This document shows positions 1 to 5,050 of a DNA stretch of 5,050 nt, one piece after another (the first letter of the stretch is position 1; each line of letters begins with the position of its first letter). The DNA lies in contig USCM01000153.1 of the NCBI GenBank assembly GCA_900553155.1, forward strand, positions 1 to 5,050. Direction: 5' to 3'. The notes under the pieces are model-generated. The model ran no database searches, had not been told where the DNA came from, and saw only the letters and a list, made by a program, of their open reading frames with translations. The translations under genes and the position numbers were made by a program. The DNA is from an uncultured Prevotella sp. Its GTDB lineage: Bacteria > Bacteroidota > Bacteroidia > Bacteroidales > Bacteroidaceae.

Positions 1-1359
1 GACATCCAGACACGCCGCCATTATCTTGACGGTGGCCCCTTGGTGTGGGTTACGCTCAACGGCGTATCGGCTAAGGCAGATACTCTGCTTGCGTATTTGG
101 CAACTGTAGACAGTATAGGTTTTTCTGTCGAGAGGTTTTGCTATTCGTCTTTGCGTGATGACCTCAAGCGCGCACGCAACTTGGATTTTGCCCCCGACAA
201 GCATAGCCGCAACAACATAAACAAGGTGTATGCCCGATTGGAGTATCGCCTTACAAAGGCTTTCTTGCGTTATGCGGAGGGTATGCGCTTTGGTTTTGTC
301 AATCCTTACGATGCCTTCAACCGTCTTGATGTGCGCGACAGCACCAATGCCTATAAGTCGTATCGCTCGCTGTACGACGTCCCCACAAAGCGTCCCGATG
401 CCAAGTTTGTGGCAGATGCTTTTAGGGTTATGTCGAGCGATGGTGCCGCCGTGGGTGCCTTCCTGTCGGCATCGCATCCCGAGAATCCGCTTTATGCCCA
501 GTTCTGTAGACGTTTAAGGCAGCCGCTATCGGCTCCAGAGCGTCGCCGTGTGCTCTGCAATATGGAGCGCTGCCGTTGGCGTCATGGCGACTATCCACAG
601 CTGCACAAGAAGCGTGTGGTTGTCAATATCCCCTCGCTGCACCTTGTAGCCACCGACGGCGACGAGCACCTATCCATGCGTATAGGTCTTGGCAGTCTTA
701 AGACAAAGACCCCACTGCTTACAAGCAGGATAAAGCGAATGGACTTTAACCCCCAGTGGATTATACCCAAGAGCATCATCAAGACATCAGTAAGGCACAA
801 TGCAGGCAACACAGCCTACTTTGAGAGCCACGACTACTTTATACGTCAGCGCTCAACGGGCAAGGTGGTAGACCCTGCCAACGTTACGGCCGACATGCTG
901 ATGAGCACCGACTATCTTGTAATACAGCGAGGCGGCGAGGGCAACTCGCTTGGACGCATCATCTTCAGGTTCGACAACGACTACTCTATATACTTGCACG
1001 ACACCTCCAACCGCAACGTCTTCTCGCGCAACAACCGCAGCGTGTCGCATGGATGTATACGTGTGGAGAAGCCTTACGACCTTGCCGTCTTTATGCTTGC
1101 CGACAAAAACGAGGCTCTTATGAAAAAGATAGAGTATTCGATGACGGTTAAGTATGGACGCCACCGCACCGAGGACGACGACCTCAATACCCCCATCAAC
1201 CGCCGTATGATGCTGCGCAGCCTCAAGGTAGAGCCACAGGTGCCGTTGTTCATAACCTACTATACGCTCTATCCCGACGCCAACGGCACCCTCATTGGGT
1301 ATGACGACATCTATGGTTACGACCCCGTGATATACCAGCGCATACAGAAATACATGTAA
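1..1359 (+). CDS. YcbB-like L,D-transpeptidase, 5' end missing
   Basis: This is the 3' part of a gene for a periplasmic L,D-transpeptidase, the enzyme class that makes 3-3 cross-links in peptidoglycan or attaches proteins to it. The frame is open to the first base, so the gene starts upstream; the TTG at 40 is not a believable start because conserved-looking scaffold sequence (RRHYLDGG) precedes it. About 452 residues are visible. Bases 1 to about 610 encode the helical scaffold region of YcbB-type enzymes, ending in a NMERCRWR motif typical of the family. The YkuD catalytic domain runs from about 613 (VVVNIPSLHLVATDG) to about 1135. It includes TPLLTSRIKRMDFNPQWIIP, HDTSNRNVF and the catalytic SHGCIRVEKP motif, whose nucleophilic cysteine codon is 1054-1056. 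The C-terminal DDIYGYDP stretch also fits long YcbB homologues. The catalytic motif is intact. The sigma gene follows after 21 bp, with no terminator between them. Confidence 0.93.
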   Translation, partial: DIQTRRHYLDGGPLVWVTLNGVSAKADTLLAYLATVDSIGFSVERFCYSSLRDDLKRARNLDFAPDKHSRNNINKVYARLEYRLTKAFLRYAEGMRFGFVNPYDAFNRLDVRDSTNAYKSYRSLYDVPTKRPDAKFVADAFRVMSSDGAAVGAFLSASHPENPLYAQFCRRLRQPLSAPERRRVLCNMERCRWRHGDYPQLHKKRVVVNIPSLHLVATDGDEHLSMRIGLGSLKTKTPLLTSRIKRMDFNPQWIIPKSIIKTSVRHNAGNTAYFESHDYFIRQRSTGKVVDPANVTADMLMSTDYLVIQRGGEGNSLGRIIFRFDNDYSIYLHDTSNRNVFSRNNRSVSHGCIRVEKPYDLAVFMLADKNEALMKKIEYSMTVKYGRHRTEDDDLNTPINRRMMLRSLKVEPQVPLFITYYTLYPDANGTLIGYDDIYGYDPVIYQRIQKYM

Positions 1360-1380
1360 ACAGCCACTGCACAAACACAC

Positions 1381-1920
1381 GTGAAGCAAGACACACCGCC
1401 AGCACAACAGATGGATATCGCCGAGAAGCGCAAGCTTTTCGAGCAGATTGTGCCCCAGTACAGCGAGAAGTTGTATTGGGCCATACGTCGTATAGTGTTG
1501 TGCCACGACGATGCCAACGATGTGTTGCAGAATGTCTTTATAAAGGTGTGGAAAGGCATCGACGACTTTCAGAACCGCTCAAAGCTATCCACTTGGCTGT
1601 ACAGGATAGCCGTAAACGAGGCTCTCGACTTCTTGCGGCGTCAGCGCAATGTGGCTTCGCTCGACACTGTAGACAATATGTCGGTGGCAGACCGGCTCGA
1701 GGCCGACCAGTATTTTGACGGCGACAGGGCGCAGGCCTTGCTTCAGAATGCCATTGCTTCGCTGCCCGATGTGCAGCGTGTGGTGTTCAACCTACGCTAT
1801 TACGACGAGTTAAAGTATACGGAGATAAGCCAGATGCTCGACACGTCAGAGGGAGCGTTGAAGGCAAGTTATCACATCGCTGTTAAGAAAATAACCGCAT
1901 ATATGAAAGAACATCAGTAA
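1381..1920 (+). CDS. ECF-type RNA polymerase sigma factor
   Basis: This encodes a sigma-70 family protein of ECF size (179 residues from GTG 1381, 169 from ATG 1411) that would direct RNA polymerase to a specific promoter set. Region 2 spans about residues 27-92, with the core-binding helix DDANDVLQNVFIKVWKGID (43-61) and the -10 recognition segment STWLYRIAVNEALDFLRR (70-87). A variable linker follows. Region 4 spans about 118-172, with SLPDVQRVVFNLRYYDELKYTEIS, and the helix-turn-helix ends in EGALKASYHIAVKKI. There is no region 1 or 3, as expected for ECF factors. The start is uncertain: GTG 1381 adds ten polar residues, while ATG 1411 begins directly before the helical sequence DIAEKRKLFEQ; neither has a clear ribosome binding site. 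The gene is followed by a candidate ECF promoter and then by a small membrane protein, the usual place for an anti-sigma factor. Its regulon is not known. Confidence 0.93.
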   Translation: MKQDTPPAQQMDIAEKRKLFEQIVPQYSEKLYWAIRRIVLCHDDANDVLQNVFIKVWKGIDDFQNRSKLSTWLYRIAVNEALDFLRRQRNVASLDTVDNMSVADRLEADQYFDGDRAQALLQNAIASLPDVQRVVFNLRYYDELKYTEISQMLDTSEGALKASYHIAVKKITAYMKEHQ

Positions 1921-1938
1921 TTTTTCAATTTTTATTTA

Positions 1939-1961
1939 AACCTTTGCGTCCTCTCGACGTC
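1939..1961 (+). promoter_or_regulatory. candidate ECF sigma-dependent promoter
   Basis: In the 70-bp gap after the sigma gene, an AT-rich tract is followed by AACC (1939-1942), 15 bases, then CGTC (1958-1961). An AAC-containing -35 element and a CGTC-type -10 element about 16 bp apart are typical of ECF sigma promoters, which commonly drive the sigma factor's own operon. Transcription would begin near 1967-1970, leaving a leader of about 20-25 bases before ATG 1991. The overlapping AACCTTTG is only a partial match to the Bacteroidota housekeeping -7 element, and I see no matching -33 TTTG. This is inferred from short motifs and not proven. Confidence 0.42.
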
Positions 1962-1964
1962 AAA
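1943..1964. repeat. imperfect inverted repeat between sigma and anti-sigma genes
   Basis: TTTGCGTC (1943-1950) and GACGTCAAA (1956-1964) form a dyad around a 5-base centre, CTCTC. Eight pairs match if the T at 1960 is looped out. The right arm contains the palindrome GACGTC. It overlaps the candidate ECF promoter, so it could be an operator or a small hairpin in the mRNA. It could also arise by chance, and it lacks the T-run of a terminator. Confidence 0.25.
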
Positions 1965-1990
1965 CAATAAGAACAAATAAAGCTATTGGT

Positions 1991-2401
1991 ATGGAAACTG
2001 ATGAAAGATATATAGAATTGCGTTTCGGCAAGAAGGCGCCCTTCAAGGTGCCAGAAGGCTATCTCGACAACCTCACGCAGAGCATTATAAGCAACGTTGA
2101 GGCTGCCGGCAAGGAAGCCGTGCCAGCTGCGCCGGCATCCGTCAAGAGTGCAGCACCCACCATTGGATGGTGGCAGCGCTATCGCCATTATGTGGCGGCG
2201 GTAGCTTGTGTGGCGTTTGTCGTGGGTGGTGTGTCGGTTTGGCAAGCCCTGTCTACGGCAGATGCAAGCAAGGCCCATGTGGCTACCGCTATCCATAACA
2301 GCTCGTACGACGCATCGGCTTATGACAGCGTGAGCGACGAGGAGATTAACTACTCGATGCTCGACAACGAAGATATGTACTCACTCATGGCAAGCAACTG
2401 A
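1991..2401 (+). CDS. single-pass membrane protein, candidate anti-sigma factor
   Basis: This is a 136-residue protein with no named family that I can recognise with certainty. Residues 1-60 form a polar N-terminal part containing PFKVPEGYLDNLTQSI (17-32), a pattern I associate with small Bacteroidota proteins encoded behind sigma factors. An Ala/Pro-rich linker follows (43-57). One strong membrane helix spans about 67-88, preceded by WWQRYRHY; the basic residues there favour a cytoplasmic N-terminus. The last roughly 48 residues would be periplasmic and are acidic at the end (DSVSDEEINYSMLDNEDMY). The topology and the position directly after an ECF sigma gene suggest that the N-terminal part binds the sigma factor. 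There is no HxxxCxxC zinc anti-sigma motif, so it would be a non-ZAS type. It starts at the first in-frame ATG after the candidate promoter and ends 5 bp before the next gene, which suggests translational coupling. That it is a gene is clear; its role is inferred. Confidence 0.85.
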   Translation: METDERYIELRFGKKAPFKVPEGYLDNLTQSIISNVEAAGKEAVPAAPASVKSAAPTIGWWQRYRHYVAAVACVAFVVGGVSVWQALSTADASKAHVATAIHNSSYDASAYDSVSDEEINYSMLDNEDMYSLMASN

Positions 2402-2406
2402 CAATT

Positions 2407-2862
2407 ATGAAACAACGAAGATACATCATCGTGCTCCTCGTGCTATTGTGCAGCGTTGTGGCTATGGCGCAAGAGCCAAAGAAGTTTGACCCGGTACAGT
2501 TTGAGGCAGACCTCGAACAGTTTGTCGCTACCGAGGCACGTCTCACCCCAACAGAGTCGGCAACGTTCTTCCCTCTATACCGTGAGATGCGCAAGAAGCA
2601 GATGGCATACTTTGGCTACCACCGCCGTTGGCACATCGTGGACGAGTCGGACGACAAGGCATGTGCCGAGGCAATACGCCGTATGGACAGCAACGACCTC
2701 GAGATAAAGCGCCTGCAGCAGCTGTATCACGAGAAGTTTCTGCACATTCTGCCCGCATCAAAGGTGTTCCGCATTATCAAGGCAGAGGAGAAGTTTCACC
2801 GCCAGCAGTTCAAGCGCGCACAGTTTAATGGCAAGAAGCATCGCCATCACGGTGCCAAATAG
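2407..2862 (+). CDS. exported Spy/CpxP-like helical protein, possible envelope sensor
   Basis: This is a 151-residue secreted protein. Residues 1-21 are a classic signal peptide (MKQRRYIIV, a hydrophobic core, then VAMA before QE at 22). Cys15 is not in a lipobox, because Leu precedes it, so this is probably a soluble periplasmic protein and not a lipoprotein. The mature 130 residues look entirely helical and highly charged. LTPTESATFFPLYREM (46-61) and ILPASKVFRIIKAEEKF (114-130) recall the LTxxQ-type repeats and the LPxxK...E helix seen in Spy/CpxP/CnrX-like periplasmic proteins. The C-terminus is rich in basic residues and histidine (KKHRHHGAK), with further histidines at 72, 76, 108, 113 and 131, so metal binding is possible. 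It lies 5 bp after the candidate anti-sigma gene and is almost certainly co-transcribed with it. A sensor or chaperone role feeding into the sigma factor is inferred from this context; the family assignment is tentative. Confidence 0.85.
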   Translation: MKQRRYIIVLLVLLCSVVAMAQEPKKFDPVQFEADLEQFVATEARLTPTESATFFPLYREMRKKQMAYFGYHRRWHIVDESDDKACAEAIRRMDSNDLEIKRLQQLYHEKFLHILPASKVFRIIKAEEKFHRQQFKRAQFNGKKHRHHGAK

Positions 2863-2898
2863 CACGTATTCTAAACTCAACAAGACTATTCAGTAAAG

Positions 2899-3630
2899 AT
2901 GACAAGATACTTTGTGGTGTTCGCATACGACGGCACCAACTATCACGGCTGGCAAATTCAGCCCAACGGCAATAGCGTTCAGGAGGAATTGCAGAAGGCA
3001 CTGTCCACCTTGCTCCGCGAGAATATAGAGGTGGTGGGAGCCGGACGCACCGACGCCGGGGTGCATGCACGCCGCATGACAGCCCACTTCGAGACCGAAC
3101 GCGCCTTTGACTGCGCCCAGCTAACATACAAACTTGGCAGGCTACTGCCCCGCGACATATCGGTGTACGAGGTTTATCCCGTAGCGCCGGATATGCACGC
3201 ACGCTTCAGTGCCACGCTACGCACATATCATTATTATGTGCACACACGCAAGAATCCCTTTCTTCGCCATTACTCGTGCCAGCTGCATTACGACCTCGAC
3301 TATGAGCTTATGAACGAGGCGGCGCAGCATCTGCTGCACGTCGACGACTTCGGCGCATTTTGCAAAGCCCATTCCGACGTCAAGACAACGCTGTGCAACG
3401 TAACCGAGGCGCAGTGGATACGCGACGGCGACGACCAGTGGCACTTCCGTATATCAGCCAACCGCTTCCTACGCAATATGGTGCGTGCCGTTGTGGGTAC
3501 GCTTATAGAGGTAGGCAGACATCGTATGACGATAGAACAGTTTGACAAAGTGGTGGCAAGCGGTAGCCGCTCCAATGCCGGCGAGAGTATGCCGGGCAAC
3601 GCGCTCTTCCTTGAGGACGTGCGCTATTAA
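2899..3630 (+). CDS. truA: tRNA pseudouridine synthase A
   Basis: TruA converts uridines 38-40 in the anticodon stem-loop of many tRNAs to pseudouridine, acting in the cytoplasm as a dimer. The 243-residue product is full length for Bacteroidota. The N-terminal motif YDGTNYHGWQIQPNGNSVQ (10-28) is followed by the active-site motif GAGRTDAGVHA (47-57), in which Asp52 (codon 3052-3054) is the catalytic nucleophile. RFSATLRTYHYY (102-113) holds the conserved active-site tyrosine region. FLRNMVRAVVGTLIEVG (190-206) is the conserved C-terminal core helix, and the protein ends in the family's usual NALFLEDVRY-type strand. ATG 2899 is the natural start, one residue before the first beta strand. The gene lies 36 bp after the exported-protein gene, with no terminator or recognisable promoter between them, so it may be read from upstream. 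The transporter gene follows 20 bp later. Confidence 0.97.
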   Translation: MTRYFVVFAYDGTNYHGWQIQPNGNSVQEELQKALSTLLRENIEVVGAGRTDAGVHARRMTAHFETERAFDCAQLTYKLGRLLPRDISVYEVYPVAPDMHARFSATLRTYHYYVHTRKNPFLRHYSCQLHYDLDYELMNEAAQHLLHVDDFGAFCKAHSDVKTTLCNVTEAQWIRDGDDQWHFRISANRFLRNMVRAVVGTLIEVGRHRMTIEQFDKVVASGSRSNAGESMPGNALFLEDVRY

Positions 3631-3639
3631 ATATGTTTG
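3610..3639 (+). promoter_or_regulatory. weak candidate promoter before the transporter gene
   Basis: TATGTTTG (3632-3639) matches the Bacteroidota -7 consensus TAnnTTTG. A partial -33 element, CTTG (3610-3613), lies 18 bases upstream inside the end of truA. The start of transcription would fall only a few bases before ATG 3651, giving a very short leader, which weakens the case. Confidence 0.25.
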
Positions 3640-3650
3640 ATATATAAAAT

Positions 3651-4568
3651 ATGTGGTTAGTATTAGCGTTTTGCTCGGCGGCGTTGCTGGGCTTTTATGA
3701 TGTGTTCAAGAAGTTGGCGTTGCGCGATAACGCCGTCTTGCCCGTACTGTTCCTCAACACGATGATATGCTCGTTGTTGTTTCTGCCCTTTATCCTGCTC
3801 TCCACTTATACGGGGGTGCTCGACGGCAGCACCTTCTATGTTGAGGCGTGTGGCTGGAACGAGCACAAGTATATCGTGTTGAAGGCTCTAATAGTGCTCT
3901 CGTCGTGGGTGTTTGGCTATTTTGCTATGAAGAATCTGCCCATAACCATCGTCGGTCCAATCAATGCCACTCGCCCTGTTATGGTGCTTGTGGGCGCAAT
4001 GCTTGTCTTTGGCGAGCGCCTTAACGTGTGGCAGTGGTGCGGTGTGTTGCTTGCCATCGTGTCCTTCTTCCTCTTAAGCAGAAGTGGCAAGAAGGAGGGA
4101 GTCGACTTTAAGCACAACAAATGGATATTCTCGCTTGTGCTTGCCGCCGTGTTGGGAGCCGTAAGCGGATTGTACGACAAATATCTTATGGCGCCGCCCG
4201 ACAATGGTGGAGTGGGCTTGAGCCGTATGGTGGTGCAGAGTTGGTACAATATCTATCAGCTCTTTATGATGGGATTGACAATGCTGCTTATCTGGTGGCC
4301 CACCCGTAAGAAGACCACACGCTTTCAGTGGCGTTGGAGCATCATCTTCATAAGTATCTTCCTCAGCATAGCCGACTTTGTATACTTCTATGCCCTGAGT
4401 TTGCCTGGAGCGATGATAAGCATCGTGTCTATGGTACGTAGAGGCAGTGTTGTTGTGAGCTTCTTCTGCGGTGCGGCAGTGTTCAAGGAGAAGAACCTCC
4501 GCAGCAAGGCAATCGACATGTTGCTTGTACTGCTTGGAATGATATTCCTTTATATCGGAACGCGATAA
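3651..4568 (+). CDS. EamA/DMT-family transporter
   Basis: This is a 305-residue inner-membrane protein of the drug/metabolite transporter superfamily. It has two EamA-type halves, and I count ten hydrophobic helices at about 2-20, 29-54, 73-95, 98-124, 127-144, 157-180, 197-216, 228-250, 256-279 and 287-304. The first half carries the typical PINATRPVMVLVGAML and FGERL features (103-124). The second half has the matching SIVSMVRRGSVVVSFF and VFKEKNL (258-284), showing the internal duplication. A polar loop (about 54-72, DGSTFYVEACGWNEH) lies between helices 2 and 3, and a basic loop (145-157) joins the halves. Substrates of this superfamily include amino acids, metabolites and drugs; nothing here identifies one. 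The gene starts 20 bp after truA and ends ahead of a strong terminator hairpin, so it looks like the last gene of its transcription unit. Confidence 0.93.
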   Translation: MWLVLAFCSAALLGFYDVFKKLALRDNAVLPVLFLNTMICSLLFLPFILLSTYTGVLDGSTFYVEACGWNEHKYIVLKALIVLSSWVFGYFAMKNLPITIVGPINATRPVMVLVGAMLVFGERLNVWQWCGVLLAIVSFFLLSRSGKKEGVDFKHNKWIFSLVLAAVLGAVSGLYDKYLMAPPDNGGVGLSRMVVQSWYNIYQLFMMGLTMLLIWWPTRKKTTRFQWRWSIIFISIFLSIADFVYFYALSLPGAMISIVSMVRRGSVVVSFFCGAAVFKEKNLRSKAIDMLLVLLGMIFLYIGTR

Positions 4569-4638
4569 AAAGAAACAACCAATGCGCAATTAGTGCAGTT
4601 TTGTATGAATATTGATATATGGTTGTTGCAAAATGTAT

Positions 4639-4696
4639 ACTCTAAATTGAAAGATGTAACAAATAATAGAAAAACTCTTTCAATTTAGAGTTTTTT
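4639..4696 (+). terminator. intrinsic terminator after the transporter gene
   Basis: ACTCTAAATTGAAAG (4639-4653) is perfectly complementary to CTTTCAATTTAGAGT (4677-4691). This gives a 15-bp stem with a 23-base A-rich loop, followed directly by a T-run (4691-4696, then CTTT). The stem has only 5 G/C pairs but is long and unbroken. It would end transcription of the upstream genes and separate them from dapA. The rest of the 206-bp gap between the transporter and dapA holds no convincing gene. Confidence 0.85.
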
Positions 4697-4706
4697 CTTT
4701 GTAGGT

Positions 4707-4740
4707 ATTGTTCTTTTCTCGATATAAAATAGTAACTTTG
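4707..4740 (+). promoter_or_regulatory. dapA promoter, Bacteroidota housekeeping type
   Basis: TAACTTTG (4733-4740) is an exact match to the Bacteroidota -7 element TAnnTTTG. A weaker -33 element, ATTG (4707-4710), lies 22 bases upstream, close to the usual spacing. Transcription would start near 4745, leaving a leader of about 30 bases before ATG 4775. Its place between a terminator and the dapA start supports the call. Confidence 0.7.
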
Positions 4741-4774
4741 TAGCCAAATCGAAATATTATAAGTACAATATACT

Positions 4775-5050
4775 ATGGCACGAAACATATTCAAAGGATT
4801 GGGTGTGGCTCTGGTCACGCCATTTACAATCGAAGGAGAAGTTGACTACAAGGCTTTGAAGCGTCTTGTGGAGTATCTAATACAGAATGGTGCCGACTTC
4901 CTTTGTATCCTTGCTACGACAGGCGAGACCCCGTGTCTCTCTTCTGACGAAAAGAATCAGATAAAACAACTCGTTATAGACGTAAACCGTGGACGTGTGC
5001 CTATCCTCATTGGATGTGGCGGCAACAACACGCGTGCTGTTGTGGAAGAG
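4775..5050 (+). CDS. dapA: 4-hydroxy-tetrahydrodipicolinate synthase, 3' end missing
   Basis: DapA condenses pyruvate with aspartate semialdehyde, the first committed step to diaminopimelate and lysine. Only the first 92 residues are in the window; the frame is still open at 5050. The N-terminus FKGLGVALVTPFTIEGEVDY (6-25) is the characteristic first strand of the TIM barrel in this family. LATTGETPCLSSDEK (46-60) corresponds to the (G)TTGE substrate-binding loop, with Thr48 and Thr49 the equivalents of the active-site threonines. VPILIGCGGNNT is the next conserved strand. The Schiff-base lysine and the catalytic tyrosine lie beyond the window end. Ala47 replaces the more usual Gly before TTGE, which is a minor oddity. 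ATG 4775 is the start expected from family length. It has its own promoter and lies behind a terminator, so it is probably expressed independently of the upstream genes. Confidence 0.95.
   Translation, partial: MARNIFKGLGVALVTPFTIEGEVDYKALKRLVEYLIQNGADFLCILATTGETPCLSSDEKNQIKQLVIDVNRGRVPILIGCGGNNTRAVVEE

Noticed and set aside
40..42. TTG as the start codon of the transpeptidase gene
   Set aside because: The frame stays open to base 1 and the codons before it encode plausible family sequence, so the true start is upstream.
853..1506. Long minus-strand open frame of 217 codons opposite the transpeptidase and sigma genes
   Set aside because: It lies antisense to clearly conserved coding sequence, its product has no recognisable domain, and it looks like a by-product of codon bias in the plus-strand genes.
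2449..2451. Cys15 of the exported protein as a lipoprotein attachment site
   Set aside because: The preceding residues are V-L-L, so the small residue needed just before the cysteine is missing; an ordinary signal peptidase site at VAMA/QE fits better.
2907..2914. ATACTTTG near the truA start as a housekeeping -7 element
   Set aside because: It does not fit TAnnTTTG at its first two bases, and it lies inside the truA coding sequence.
2825..3202. Minus-strand open frame of 125 codons opposite truA
   Set aside because: The opposite strand encodes unmistakable TruA motifs, and the antisense product is rich in Arg, Cys and Pro with no family signature.
4574..4627. Inverted pair AACAACCA (4574-4581) and TGGTTGTT (4620-4627) after the transporter gene
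   Set aside because: It has only eight pairs across a 38-base gap and no T-run after it, so it is likely chance; the hairpin at 4639-4691 is far stronger.

Overview
The window most likely comes from a Bacteroidales chromosome, probably Prevotellaceae or a close relative. This is judged from protein flavour (a long YcbB-type L,D-transpeptidase, a TruA of about 243 residues, a Bacteroidota-style DapA), from the lack of clear Shine-Dalgarno sequences, and from a good match to the Bacteroidota -7 promoter element (TAnnTTTG) ahead of dapA. All genes lie on the plus strand. I see no RNA genes, CRISPR arrays, insertion sequences or phage genes.

Layout: (1) 1-1359, the 3' part of a YcbB-like L,D-transpeptidase gene that begins upstream of the window. 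(2) 1381-1920, an ECF-type RNA polymerase sigma factor. (3) 1991-2401, a small single-pass membrane protein that is a candidate anti-sigma factor. (4) 2407-2862, a small exported helical protein resembling Spy/CpxP-type periplasmic sensors. (5) 2899-3630, truA. (6) 3651-4568, a ten-helix EamA/DMT transporter. (7) A 206-bp gap with a strong terminator hairpin (4639-4696) followed by a promoter (about 4707-4740). (8) 4775 to the window end, the 5' part of dapA.

The first six genes are separated by only 5-70 bp with no terminator between them, so they may be read as one unit, with internal promoters possible. The hairpin then isolates dapA. The centre of interest is the sigma / membrane protein / exported protein trio. 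It has the layout of a cell-envelope stress circuit: a periplasmic sensor, a membrane-bound anti-sigma factor and an ECF sigma factor. It sits directly behind a peptidoglycan cross-linking enzyme. The 70-bp gap after the sigma gene holds an AACC-N15-CGTC arrangement typical of ECF promoters, which suggests the sigma factor could drive its own anti-sigma and sensor genes. This functional reading is inference from protein architecture and gene order. truA, the transporter and dapA look like ordinary housekeeping neighbours.
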